Shown piece after piece: positions 1 through 9,234 of a stretch of 64,000 nucleotides of DNA. Each line of letters begins with the position of its first letter. Positions within the stretch are counted from its first letter, which is position 1. Both the position numbers and the translations under genes were made by a program. The notes under the pieces are model-generated. The model did no database searches. It had not been told where the DNA came from and saw nothing but the letters and a program-made list of their open reading frames with translations. Source of the stretch: Shewanella nanhaiensis (GTDB taxonomy: Bacteria; Pseudomonadota; Gammaproteobacteria; Enterobacterales; Shewanellaceae); contig NZ_JAHZST010000009.1 of the NCBI RefSeq assembly GCF_019457885.1, positions 142,659 to 206,658 on the forward strand, written 5' to 3'.

Positions 1-241
1 AGTGGATTTTGAGCGCTATTTCAATCGACTCGCCCCAGAGAATGAAACTTACTACACCCACACCTACGAAGGCTCGGATGATATGCCAGCTCACCTCAAA
101 TCTAGCCTGTTAGGTGCATCACTTACCATTCCTATCACCAACGGCACGTTAAATTTGGGTACCTGGCAAGGTATCTACCTGTGTGAAGCAAGAGATAGAG
201 CAAGCTCCCGTCACCTCATAGCCACGATACAGGGTGAATAG
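1..241 (+). CDS. yjbQ: YjbQ family protein (UPF0047), 3' part only
   Basis: C-terminal part of a YjbQ/UPF0047 protein; the gene begins before the window, so the GTG at base 2 is not its start. The visible 79 residues carry the family's conserved stretches: the DMPAHLKSSLLG segment, the ITNGTLNLGTWQG segment and the IYLCEARD segment with the conserved glutamate near the C terminus. Members of the family are small trimeric cytoplasmic proteins; some show weak thiamine-phosphate synthase activity when overproduced, but the physiological role is unsettled. The reading frame is intact to its TAG stop. Identification is by recognition of these motifs and I am fairly sure of it. Confidence 0.85.
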   Translation, partial: VDFERYFNRLAPENETYYTHTYEGSDDMPAHLKSSLLGASLTIPITNGTLNLGTWQGIYLCEARDRASSRHLIATIQGE

Positions 242-387
242 CCTATCTATCACTTTCGGCTTAGATCTATCCGCTCTAACCTTTTCTTTCTTGCTCCTAT
301 TTACACTAAACAGAGGAGTTGGAGCGGTTGTTTTTTGTGTGATACCGCGAAATAATTAAGTATCGATAGCGGTATTCGGAGGCAAAA

Positions 388-1074
388 ATGAAACTGCCTA
401 CCACACAATCAAGCAGTCTGAGTAACCTTGAGCGTCTACAGGAGGAGCGACAGAAACTGCAGGAAAAGCTTTCAACAGGCCTTAAGATAAACCGAGCTGC
501 AGACGATCCTGCAGGTTCACAAATAGCAAATAGACTAACCTCAAGCATCAATGCCGCAGATATTCGAACAAACAATGCCAGAGATCAGCAAAGCATCATC
601 AATACCCAAGCTGGCCAATACGCCTCAATTACAGATAACCTATTACGCGCTAGAGAACTAACCATACAAGCTGGCAATCCAGTTAATGATAAGCAAGCGA
701 TTCAAGCTGAACTTGACCAGCTTACCGAAGAGATTAATGTTATTGCTGAGCGAGTATTGGGACAGAGCAACTTTATCCCCTCTTTAGATGCAAGTAACCC
801 AAGTGCTGCACAAAGTGATATTGAAAGTGCCAGTGCAACAGTCGATGCTAACGCCAGCACCGCTGGTGCGCAAAGCCGTGGACTAGATAGTCAGATTAAT
901 AATTATCAGATAAGCAGCACCAATAACCAAGCTGCTCGCTCAAGAATTCAGGATACTGATTATGCACAATCGGCATCAGATCTTCTCAGAACCGAACTTC
1001 AATTGAAAATCGCAGTAATATTAAAGAGGGATGAAGAGGAGCGTAAAGGACTACTCCTCAATAAATTCGTTTAA
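388..1074 (+). CDS. Flagellin-like protein, orphan
   Basis: A 228-residue flagellin-like protein. The N-terminal ~115 residues match the flagellin D0/D1 coiled-coil: LSTGLKINRAADDPAGSQIANRL is clearly the flagellin signature, followed by the NARDQQSIINTQAG and LLRARELTIQA heptads. The C-terminal part has the D1 helix (SQINNYQISSTNNQAARSRIQDTDYA). The last ~30 residues differ from a usual flagellin tail: instead of ending in QANQ..ALSLLG they are charged (KRDEEERKG) and end LLLNKFV. I tested the other two frames there and both hit stops quickly, so this is not a simple frameshift. The start has a good ribosome-binding site (CGGAGG at 377-382). No other flagellar gene is nearby. It could be a minor filament subunit, a capping or regulatory flagellin homologue, or a decaying copy. 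Confidence 0.75.
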   Translation: MKLPTTQSSSLSNLERLQEERQKLQEKLSTGLKINRAADDPAGSQIANRLTSSINAADIRTNNARDQQSIINTQAGQYASITDNLLRARELTIQAGNPVNDKQAIQAELDQLTEEINVIAERVLGQSNFIPSLDASNPSAAQSDIESASATVDANASTAGAQSRGLDSQINNYQISSTNNQAARSRIQDTDYAQSASDLLRTELQLKIAVILKRDEEERKGLLLNKFV

Positions 1075-1126
1075 TTTAAAATAGAAAGCCGCGAAAACTC
1101 ATGCATACCAACCAACATCAAGCCCA

Positions 1127-4100
1127 CTACTCATCAATAGCTAAAGGCTTTAACAGTTCAAGCCAATCATCCCCTGTCATCTCTGTCAAATGCTGGGTTT
1201 CACTGTCATAGATACTTTGGGCCAGATTATACTTGCTCTCCTGCAATCTCTGAATGCGCTCCTCAACCGTATCTTTACAGATAAGTTTATACACAAATAC
1301 AGATTTATTCTGGCCAATTCGGTAAGCTCTATCGCTTGCTTGCTGCTCAGCAGCAGGGTTCCACCAAGGGTCGGTATGAATAACCACATCGGCGGCAGTC
1401 AGATTCAATCCAGCTCCCCCTGCTTTTAAGCTAATAAGGAAAACAGGGACCTCACAATTTTGAAAACGATTAACTAAACTCGCCCTATCTCGGCTTTTAC
1501 CTGTAAGTTCAACATGGGGAATGGCTAAACTTTCAAGTAGCTCGGAGATTAAAGTTAACATACTGGTAAAGGAGGAGAAAATAAGTATACGCCTTCCATC
1601 TTCAAGCATGCTTGGAAGTTTATCCGCAAGCCAATTTAACTTACCAGAATGTGTCACACCAGCGCTATTAGGCGATTGATTCTCCATCTTAGCGACCAGC
1701 TTCTGCCTTACATTCATCGAATGATTAGCCACTATATGTTCTGCGCTTTGCCCCTCTTCATCGGTTCTGTCTTCAACATGGGTTATCTTAAGCAGATCAG
1801 GATGACAGCATACCTGGCGTAACTTCAGTAAAGCATTACTGATCGCTAGACGGTTACGCTTCATTCCTGAGAGTGAAACGGCCTTTCTTAGCTCCTCAGA
1901 CATGGTTAAACGGATCGTTTCATACAGATCCCCCTGTACCTGAGTCAAGCTAATATATTCATTAATAACAGTCTTTTCAGGGAGTTCTTTCGCAACATCC
2001 GCTTTCATCCTTCTTAATAGGAATGGATTGATCCTCCGTACTAAAGCGCCACGAACCTCTTCATCCTCCTCCTTTTCAATTGGTGTCTGGTATAAACGAT
2101 TAAACTGAGCTGAGCTGCCCAAAAAACCCGGCATCAAAAAATTAAACTGAGACCATAGCTCGCCTAAATGGTTTTCAAGGGGAGTGCCTGTTAAACACAA
2201 TTTATGGGACGATGACAAACTGCCAACGACCCTAGCGATGCGACTGCGGGCATTTTTAATATTCTGCGCCTCATCCAGTACCACAAGATGAAAATGCGTA
2301 TCGGCCCAAAATAGTGCATCTTGCTGAAGTGTGCCGTAACTAGTGATCACAACATCGGCTTGCTCTATCTGCTCAGCATTTTTATGTCGCTTAGTTCCTG
2401 ACCATAAAAGCACGGATAAATCAGGTACAAAGGTCTGAGCTTCATGCAGCCAGTTCGCGAGTAAACTGGTTGGCGCAACGATAAAACAGGGCTTAGTTAG
2501 TCGACCAGACTCTTTCTCTATGAGTATACAGGCCAAAGTTTGGATTGTTTTTCCTAGCCCCATATCATCGGCTAAGATACCGGAAAAACCTTGTTTCATC
2601 AGAAACTGTAGCCAATTAACCCCCTCTTGCTGATACCCTCTCAGCTGAGCATTAAGCCCTTTAGGCGGCTTAGTAAAATGAGCTTTAGTGCCACTCTTGT
2701 CTAGGTAGGCATAGATCTTTTCCGCTTTTTTTCTGAGTGAATCGCTGCCTAACCATTCAAATTCACCACCCACTTTAATTAAAGATAATTCAGCAATTCT
2801 AGTTAGCTGGTGCAATGGCAAGCTTACCGTATCATCAAGAGATAGCGGTTTTTTATCATATAGCTCAACCAATACGGTTAAGATTTTTTTAATCCTTGCT
2901 GAAGGTAATGCAAGGCGCTCTCCACTATCGAGATCCATCAAGAATAGAGATTGACTATCAAGCTCTTCAACTCCCCCCTGACGAATAGCTTTAACTAAAT
3001 AGGGCAACAGATTCACTTTCTCACCGTTAACCTCGACCCCTATCTCTAAGTCAAACCAACTTTTATCATCTCCCTTACTCTGTACATCCCCATACCAACG
3101 CTCTGCATGGATCAATTCAAAGCAATTTTTAAGCCCATAATCTATCTGCCACCCCGCAAGGTATAATCGGCGAAGTAAGATCATCTGCTCACTTAACAGT
3201 GGGGGCAACATCCGGGTACCAGTGGGAAACATATCCCATACAGGAGATTCAAAACCTGAAGTTAATAGAGGAAAGTCAGCCAGTTGCACATTAAGCTCAG
3301 CCGTTTGCTTCATCACCTCAGGGGCATCGTAGGCGCAAGCAAATATCTCATCCAAGCTGATACTCTGCTCTCCATGAACTAATGAGAAATTTGCCACCTC
3401 TAATGCGAACTCAGCCTGCTCAGACCACAAAAACTCAATTTTATGTCGACGAATCGTTAAGCTAGGTGACCAGTCAATATCACTATTAAGTACCGGTTTA
3501 TCTAGCTCCTCAGTTGTAGGGAGCAAAACTAAGCTCATGCTTGCCAGATCTAAGTAGGCTCGCTCATCAATTTTGATGAAGGAATCGGGATCAAAAAAGT
3601 CGTACGGATATTGAGTCTCAATAGTAAAAGGAACCTGCTCACAATCTTTCCAAAAGCAGCGCTGAGTCGCACATAATGTTTTGATGAAGGTCAGTGAATT
3701 TAGCGCTTGAATATCAAGTGAAATCGCCTCCTGTTGAGCAGCTTTTTGCTGTTCATCCAAGGTTAATGACAAGGCTTTAAGTTCTGCCAACAGGTAAAGA
3801 TCGGCTTGAGTGATATATTTAGGTTGTGCAGATTTAGTCGAAAACGCAAAGCCCATATCCCGTTTGATAGAATATCTGCCTTTCTTACTGATATAACCTT
3901 TATGGGCGGTAAGGTGTAAAGCGCCCTCATCGCTTAAGGAGAGCAGGTAAACAATACGATGACGGGCCATATTAGGATAGGGATCGAAACGCTGATTAAA
4001 CTCAGTTTTAAGCAAGCGAATCGCAGTATCAGCACGCTTTTTCTCGCTTGGGTAAGGCGTTATCGCATCTTGTTTAGCGATATAGTCAATGGCTAATGCC

Positions 4101-4462
4101 GCGAGATGTTCACAGGGAGCTTGCTGCACGCATGAGCAGCGACTATGTTCAGATCCAACTATCGGGCCAGCAGTCCAGTCGAGCTGGGTATCAATCAACT
4201 CGATATTCTGGCCATCTTCTAGCTCATCATGTTTATTTTCAGATTTAAATTCACCGGATAACAGCCATGAGGAGTGATCAAAATGAACTAACTGCTCAGC
4301 TAACAGAAGCTGCATGCCATTAAAGATTGTTGCTTGACTAAAATACGCTTCTAGCTTGACCAATGAGTTTGCCTTTCGTTCTCGTTGTTTACCTATCTTA
4401 TGTTGCCCTAGAGCGACAAAAGAATTAAACCCAAAGCGAGAACTATAGCACTCTTGCACCAT
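1127..4462 (-). CDS. SWIM zinc-finger SNF2-family helicase
   Basis: A large (about 1,110 residues) DNA-translocating ATPase of the SNF2/Rad54 superfamily. The N-terminal region holds a SWIM zinc finger (CSC...CEH, roughly residues 110-125), a long bacterial SNF2-associated domain follows, and the C-terminal half has the two RecA-like lobes: Walker A DDMGLGKT, Walker B with the DEAQ box, the LTGTPLEN motif III region, then IFSSFTSML and the motif VI segment RAYRIGQ. Such proteins probably remodel protein-DNA or polymerase-DNA complexes; the exact role of this bacterial group is not established. The open frame could begin at a TTG at 4495, but ATG 4462 gives a more normal start. It stands alone, leftward, between the flagellin-like gene and a cytochrome gene, with no restriction or defence partners beside it. 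Confidence 0.88.
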   Translation of the reverse strand: MVQECYSSRFGFNSFVALGQHKIGKQRERKANSLVKLEAYFSQATIFNGMQLLLAEQLVHFDHSSWLLSGEFKSENKHDELEDGQNIELIDTQLDWTAGPIVGSEHSRCSCVQQAPCEHLAALAIDYIAKQDAITPYPSEKKRADTAIRLLKTEFNQRFDPYPNMARHRIVYLLSLSDEGALHLTAHKGYISKKGRYSIKRDMGFAFSTKSAQPKYITQADLYLLAELKALSLTLDEQQKAAQQEAISLDIQALNSLTFIKTLCATQRCFWKDCEQVPFTIETQYPYDFFDPDSFIKIDERAYLDLASMSLVLLPTTEELDKPVLNSDIDWSPSLTIRRHKIEFLWSEQAEFALEVANFSLVHGEQSISLDEIFACAYDAPEVMKQTAELNVQLADFPLLTSGFESPVWDMFPTGTRMLPPLLSEQMILLRRLYLAGWQIDYGLKNCFELIHAERWYGDVQSKGDDKSWFDLEIGVEVNGEKVNLLPYLVKAIRQGGVEELDSQSLFLMDLDSGERLALPSARIKKILTVLVELYDKKPLSLDDTVSLPLHQLTRIAELSLIKVGGEFEWLGSDSLRKKAEKIYAYLDKSGTKAHFTKPPKGLNAQLRGYQQEGVNWLQFLMKQGFSGILADDMGLGKTIQTLACILIEKESGRLTKPCFIVAPTSLLANWLHEAQTFVPDLSVLLWSGTKRHKNAEQIEQADVVITSYGTLQQDALFWADTHFHLVVLDEAQNIKNARSRIARVVGSLSSSHKLCLTGTPLENHLGELWSQFNFLMPGFLGSSAQFNRLYQTPIEKEEDEEVRGALVRRINPFLLRRMKADVAKELPEKTVINEYISLTQVQGDLYETIRLTMSEELRKAVSLSGMKRNRLAISNALLKLRQVCCHPDLLKITHVEDRTDEEGQSAEHIVANHSMNVRQKLVAKMENQSPNSAGVTHSGKLNWLADKLPSMLEDGRRILIFSSFTSMLTLISELLESLAIPHVELTGKSRDRASLVNRFQNCEVPVFLISLKAGGAGLNLTAADVVIHTDPWWNPAAEQQASDRAYRIGQNKSVFVYKLICKDTVEERIQRLQESKYNLAQSIYDSETQHLTEMTGDDWLELLKPLAIDE

Positions 4463-4611
4463 GACATCAGTTCTTTTAACCCAGTTATAAATCAAAAAAT
4501 AATCAAGTAGGTCAAACAGCTAACCGATGGCTTATTTTAAGAACAATCACATATAAATAAGTACAAATTTAGTGCATGCATTACAAGGTATTATACCCCA
4601 CTCAAACGAAG

Positions 4612-5355
4612 TTAAGTTTCACTGTCTTTAGCTTTTCCAACGATCCGCTTTTTACCTGAGAACATAGCAGAGATAATCCCCGCTTGATGCTTTCTCTCGG
4701 CGTATATCACAGCAATAACATGAACTAAAATTAACAGAATAAGAAAATAGGCTCCATAAAGGTGGATCTTACCCGCAATACTTTTATATGGCTTAATCTC
4801 ATCTAACTTAGTTTTGTCTACACCGGTTTCATCATAAGGTTTAATACTGGCCGCATCCACGCCATCCTGTGCGATATACTCAGTAATAGTACTCCCAAAT
4901 GGGGGATAGTAGATATCAGTCCCTGCTCGAAATAGCCCTGTTCCAAGAAGCGCGACTAACATCAGCATAATAACCATGACAGCTAATTTTCCCATAGGAT
5001 TGTGCCCGATATATTGTGGGTTTTCTCCACGACCTAATGCTGACTTATACTCCTTGATTGCTTTAAGGCTAGGTATATTGTGACTAAACCGGGCAAAGCG
5101 GCTACCAATAAAACCCCACAGGATCCTAAAGATAAGGTTACCAGCAAAAAGATAACCTATGACCACATGCAGCTCTTTTAACTTAATTTTGGCTTCCAGT
5201 GCATTAATACCTAAATCTTTACGAAACAGCATCAACAAGCCAACGAATATCAAGCTAACAACCAGAATTAGATTAACCCAATGAAATATTCGGCTTGGTC
5301 TATCCCAGACCCGATAAGTTTTTAGCTCTTCACCTTGCTCATTAGTTAACTTCAT
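4612..5355 (-). CDS. Cytochrome b561 family membrane protein
   Basis: A 247-residue inner-membrane di-haem b-type cytochrome of the bacterial cytochrome b561 / Ni-Fe hydrogenase b-subunit family. Four membrane helices are visible (about residues 28-45, 65-82, 115-137 and 195-217), with candidate haem-ligand histidines in SRIFHWVN, KELHVVIGY, KIHLYG and LVHVIAV. A hydrophilic insert of about 50 residues between helices 3 and 4 is longer than in compact members and probably lies in the periplasm. The family passes electrons between quinol and periplasmic cytochromes. No cytochrome c or hydrogenase gene is adjacent, so the redox partner is unknown. The start has a strong GGGGGGAG ribosome-binding site. 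Confidence 0.85.
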   Translation of the reverse strand: MKLTNEQGEELKTYRVWDRPSRIFHWVNLILVVSLIFVGLLMLFRKDLGINALEAKIKLKELHVVIGYLFAGNLIFRILWGFIGSRFARFSHNIPSLKAIKEYKSALGRGENPQYIGHNPMGKLAVMVIMLMLVALLGTGLFRAGTDIYYPPFGSTITEYIAQDGVDAASIKPYDETGVDKTKLDEIKPYKSIAGKIHLYGAYFLILLILVHVIAVIYAERKHQAGIISAMFSGKKRIVGKAKDSET

Positions 5356-5446
5356 TTTGCTCCCCCCGCATACAGAAGTAATTTAATGGTTAGATATTAC
5401 GCTTTTCTCTCTTTTTTACTGTTAAACATGATTCATAAAACATGGT

Positions 5447-7675
5447 TTAACGTTTACTGAGTAATTCAAGCAGCGACGATTTAGTCATAGGTCGATAAAA
5501 ATAGTAGCCTTGAACCGCCTCTATCCCAGCATTCTTAACAAACTCTAGCTCCTCTTTGGTTTCAACGCCTTCGGCAATCACATGCAGCTCCAATGCATGG
5601 CTAAGTGTCGTAATGGCTTCAACTAACGCTTGTTGTTTTTTTGATATACCTGAGTCTTGAATAAAGCTCTTATCTATTTTGATCTGATCAATTGGAAAAT
5701 GACTTAAATAAGATAAAGATGAATAACCGGTACCAAAATCATCCACTGCAATTTTTATCCCCATCTCTCTTAGCGTATTAAGAGAATCGATGAGGTGGGT
5801 ATGCTGCTTCATTAAAAGAGATTCTGTGATCTCTATGGTGACCATCTCAAAAGGGAAAACATCACAGGTCAACTCTTTGGCAATATGCTGAATCGAATTA
5901 ACTAGATTATCTTGTAGGGAGTGCGACCAAAATTCATACATTGATACATTAATCGATAAGCCAATATCCGGGGCTATATTTTGAAGCTCAATTAGAAATG
6001 ACATCGCTTCCTGACGAACCCAATGTCCAATATCTACGATTAAACCACTGCTTTCAGCCAGTGCAATAAACTCATCCGTGGGTATAAACTGCCCTTCATC
6101 CTGCCACCTTAATAACACCTCTGCACGCACAATTTTATGAGTATCAAGGCAGATAATAGGCTGAAAATATAGCTCAAATACGCTCGATTCTAGTGCTAAC
6201 TTTAGTGATGTATGCATTTTTGCCGTATATTCAGCATTTTGTTGCATCTGTTCAGTAAAAAAATGAAAACAGTTCCTGCCCTCATCTTTTGAGATATACA
6301 TGGCTTGATCAGCGCAGTTTAGTACTTGCTCCAAGCTCATCGCATCTTCAGGAAAACGAGCAATACCTATACTAATACTGGTTAAAACCTGTTTATCTCC
6401 TCCTAGGAGATAAGGAATCGACACAGCTTCATTAATCTCATTGGCTAGTAGCTGTAACTCGCTCTCCTTAACCATATCAGGCAACAAGAGTGCAAACTCA
6501 TCACCGCCCAACCTTGCCAGTAGCGCACTCTCTTTAATACAGGCTTGGATACGTTTACACACAGCTTGCAGGAGTTGATCTCCTTTATCATGTCCTAAAG
6601 TATCATTAACTTGCTTAAAATTATCCAGATCCATCAACATAAAGCCAAAGCCTGGATTGAGTCTATCTGACTCTATTTCAGCACTCATGGCTTTAAACAG
6701 ATGGTTACGATTCGCCAAGTGAGTTAACGAATCATAATTAGCTTGAAAATCAATAATCTCACTCGCCTTCTTCCGTTCACTTATATCACTAAAAAGCCAT
6801 GAATAAAGGCGTTCATCAGATCCATTCTCTTTAAACACACTGACTGTTAGATCAAGGTGAAAATACTCACCACTCGCTCTGCATCCAAGCAGTTCACCCT
6901 GCCAACTCTCTTTCAGTTTTAACTGGGCTAACATGGAGGTAAGCTTATGTCCCGAGGATTTAAAAAAGACCTTAGGCTCAAATAGGTGATATCTCTCTGG
7001 GGAGGTGTTTAGTGTCTGGTAAAAAGCTGGATTAGCATCGAGTATTGAACCCAACTGATTGGTTATCGCCATCGCCATGGGTAGATGATTAAATATATTG
7101 GCTGTCAGACGTTGAAACTGCAATGCTCTGCTACGCTCAATCGCCAAGCTTGCAAGACGCGCAGCTTCACTGATCAGCACGAGATCCATCTCTGTAGGAG
7201 ACTTTTCTGTGTCATAGTACATAGCAAAAGTACCAAGTACCCTGTTTTCGCTATTTTTAATGGGTTCAGACCAACATGCTCGTAATCCTGCCGCTAATGG
7301 GAGCGCCTTGAAAGGCTCCCAATAGGGGTGAGTGCTGATATCTTCAACAATAACCCGCTCACCGCGAAAAGCTGAGGTTCCACAAGATCCCACCCCCTCA
7401 CCGATCTCAATACCATGAATAGCTTCATTATAACTATCGGGTAGGTTGGGAGCTGCACCGGTTAACAAACGCTGTCCGTCATCACTAAGTAGCAAAATGG
7501 AACCTATCGTTCCAAGTTTCTCCTCCTCAATCAGTAAGACTAGTGAGTCCAAAACTTCATTTAAAGGCGACGCATCAAGCAACATTGCTAGAATAGAGCC
7601 ATAACGCCTAACACTCATACTGGTATTGGTCAGACTGGGTAGGTCTGGAATTATGTAGTCGCGCTTTTTATTCAT
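5447..7675 (-). CDS. GAF-PAS-GGDEF-EAL cyclic-di-GMP protein
   Basis: A 742-residue soluble signalling protein. Order: GAF domain (about residues 20-180), PAS domain (185-300, with TANIFNHLPMAMAITN), GGDEF diguanylate cyclase domain (315-475) and EAL phosphodiesterase domain (485-740). The active-site loop GGDEF is intact. The position of the product-inhibition I-site, usually RxxD, reads KESA, so feedback inhibition is probably lost. The EAL signature reads EVLLRW (the A is replaced by V), while DDFGTGYSSL, the DKSFI lysine region and EGVET are present, so phosphodiesterase activity is likely. GAF and PAS suggest input from a small ligand or redox cue. The start chosen is ATG 7675, which has GGAGA at ideal spacing; an upstream in-frame ATG at 7687 overlaps that site. 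Confidence 0.9.
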   Translation of the reverse strand: MNKKRDYIIPDLPSLTNTSMSVRRYGSILAMLLDASPLNEVLDSLVLLIEEEKLGTIGSILLLSDDGQRLLTGAAPNLPDSYNEAIHGIEIGEGVGSCGTSAFRGERVIVEDISTHPYWEPFKALPLAAGLRACWSEPIKNSENRVLGTFAMYYDTEKSPTEMDLVLISEAARLASLAIERSRALQFQRLTANIFNHLPMAMAITNQLGSILDANPAFYQTLNTSPERYHLFEPKVFFKSSGHKLTSMLAQLKLKESWQGELLGCRASGEYFHLDLTVSVFKENGSDERLYSWLFSDISERKKASEIIDFQANYDSLTHLANRNHLFKAMSAEIESDRLNPGFGFMLMDLDNFKQVNDTLGHDKGDQLLQAVCKRIQACIKESALLARLGGDEFALLLPDMVKESELQLLANEINEAVSIPYLLGGDKQVLTSISIGIARFPEDAMSLEQVLNCADQAMYISKDEGRNCFHFFTEQMQQNAEYTAKMHTSLKLALESSVFELYFQPIICLDTHKIVRAEVLLRWQDEGQFIPTDEFIALAESSGLIVDIGHWVRQEAMSFLIELQNIAPDIGLSINVSMYEFWSHSLQDNLVNSIQHIAKELTCDVFPFEMVTIEITESLLMKQHTHLIDSLNTLREMGIKIAVDDFGTGYSSLSYLSHFPIDQIKIDKSFIQDSGISKKQQALVEAITTLSHALELHVIAEGVETKEELEFVKNAGIEAVQGYYFYRPMTKSSLLELLSKR

Positions 7676-7796
7676 TTTTCTCCGCATCTACAAGATATAG
7701 TTCTATTTTGATTCTACCTAAATGCAACCTCAATTCAAACACAATTACTTACAATTGCCCACCAAGCCGTACAAATGTAACTTACTTATTACTTGC

Positions 7797-7826
7797 AAAA
7801 AAAACGAGGCTATCAGCCTCGTTTTT
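7797..7826 (-). terminator. Rho-independent terminator after the RNA methyltransferase gene
   Basis: An 11-bp stem (AAAAACGAGGC pairing with GCCTCGTTTTT) with a 5-nt loop, followed on the minus strand by a long U run. It lies 30 bases past the stop of the methyltransferase gene ending at 7859. Confidence 0.88.
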
Positions 7827-7858
7827 CATAATTAACTAAATTAATATGGATTAAACAA

Positions 7859-9073
7859 CTATTCGGCAATCCGCTCTAATCTAGCCATATAGAAACCATC
7901 AAAACCTGAGTCAGCAACACTAATGGTTTCATCTTCTAAGAACGTAAAGTGCTCATTTTCAGCCAAAAACGCATCGACTTGGTCGCGGTTTTCCTCTGGC
8001 ATAATTGAGCAGGTCGCGTAGATTAATATCCCGCCCACTTTCACCATACGGCTATAACTTTGTAAAATATGCTTTTGCAGTTCAACCAAAACAGGCAGAC
8101 GATCTGGCGTATCGCGCCATTTAGCATCAGGGTTACGCTTAAGCACCCCAAGTCCTGAGCAAGGAACATCAAGCAGCAATCTATCAGCGCTCAACTTCAA
8201 ACGTTTTATCGTTTTGCTGCTGGCGATAATACGAGTTTCAACATTACTGGCATTTGCACGACGAGCACGCTGTTTAAGGTTGTCGAGTTTCCACTGCTCA
8301 ACATCCATCGCCAGCAAACGACCTTTCCCTTTCATCTGAGCTGCAATTGAAAGGGTTTTTCCACCGGCACCGGCACATGCATCAATCACGCGCATGCCAG
8401 GTTTGGCATCAACAGCTGCCGCCACCAGTTGAGATCCAGCATCTTGCTGCTCAAACCAACCTTTTTTGAAGCTCTCTGTACGAAATAGTGCAGAATCAGA
8501 CACCACTTCTAAGGCAGTATCGACACCATCGACCTCGACTGTTTGCACCTGTTCATTTCGCAATTTCTTTGCAAGCTCTTCACGAGTACATTTTAAGATA
8601 TTGGTACGAATAAAACGCTTAGGCTGAGCATTCAATGCTGCACGCTCTTTAGCCCATGCATCTCCTAACTGAGCTTGTCCCATGGTATCTAACCATTCAG
8701 GACAACCATCCCAGAGCGCTGGTTGCAGCTTAGCTTCTTCAAGGCGGGCAAAATATTCAGCTTCAGCAAGAGGCAAAGAGTACTGCAGTTTTGGTAATTC
8801 AAGCTCATGAAACAGGTGCCAAGCATTCATCAAACGCGATCCCAAGCGTGAGATCTCCTCAGGCTTCACGTCAGATAGAAAACAATACAGGTTCAAACGA
8901 CGTAAAATATCTCCGACTACCTTAGTAATACGAGCCTGCTCCGACGGTATAAGTTGAAGACCGGAGAAGTGAACAGAATAAGCTCTATCTAAAGGTTTAC
9001 CTTCAGATAACACCATATCTAAAATACTGATAACTAATTCTGTTGAGCTAGGGGAAAGCGGAGAGTTAAGCAT
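7859..9073 (-). CDS. RsmB/NOP-family RNA cytosine-C5 methyltransferase
   Basis: A 404-residue S-adenosylmethionine-dependent RNA methyltransferase of the RsmB/Nop2/Sun family, which makes 5-methylcytosine in rRNA or tRNA. An N-terminal helical, NusB-like region is followed by the Rossmann catalytic domain: the SAM-binding segment VIDACAGAGGKTLS, the motif IV segment LLDVPCSGLG with the conserved cysteine, and the catalytic-cysteine segment YATCSIMPEEN. The likely start is ATG 9073, giving MLNSPLSPSS, because the extra N-terminal 28 residues of the longer frame look non-coding; CAGG lies about 10 bases upstream. It is not the canonical rsmB, which is normally with fmt and def, so the exact target base is not known. 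Confidence 0.88.
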   Translation of the reverse strand: MLNSPLSPSSTELVISILDMVLSEGKPLDRAYSVHFSGLQLIPSEQARITKVVGDILRRLNLYCFLSDVKPEEISRLGSRLMNAWHLFHELELPKLQYSLPLAEAEYFARLEEAKLQPALWDGCPEWLDTMGQAQLGDAWAKERAALNAQPKRFIRTNILKCTREELAKKLRNEQVQTVEVDGVDTALEVVSDSALFRTESFKKGWFEQQDAGSQLVAAAVDAKPGMRVIDACAGAGGKTLSIAAQMKGKGRLLAMDVEQWKLDNLKQRARRANASNVETRIIASSKTIKRLKLSADRLLLDVPCSGLGVLKRNPDAKWRDTPDRLPVLVELQKHILQSYSRMVKVGGILIYATCSIMPEENRDQVDAFLAENEHFTFLEDETISVADSGFDGFYMARLERIAE

Positions 9074-9191
9074 GATATTGCCTGTTGTAGATGCATAAGA
9101 GAAAACGTGAGGATAATAAGAGTTAAGCCTGCAATACGCAAGATATCTCTCCTCCAAAGCACGATTATATATTCAGGACTTGCTCTGACAA

Positions 9192-9216
9192 ATTCAAAAG
9201 CGGCCAACTGGCCGCT
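9192..9216 (-). terminator. Rho-independent terminator of the sugar transporter operon
   Basis: The palindrome AGCGGCCA / TGGCCGCT (9199-9216) with a short loop is followed on the minus strand by TTTTGAATTTG. It sits 19 bases after the stop of the transporter gene and would end the leftward alpha-glucosidase/transporter operon. Confidence 0.75.
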
Positions 9217-9234
9217 AATACCAATCGGCAACGG

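Noticed and set aside
306..575. Leftward open frame opposite the flagellin-like gene
   Set aside because: It is the antisense shadow of the flagellin-like gene with no recognisable motif.
991..1074. Possible frameshift at the end of the flagellin-like gene
   Set aside because: The other two frames reach stops after a few codons and do not restore a flagellin tail.
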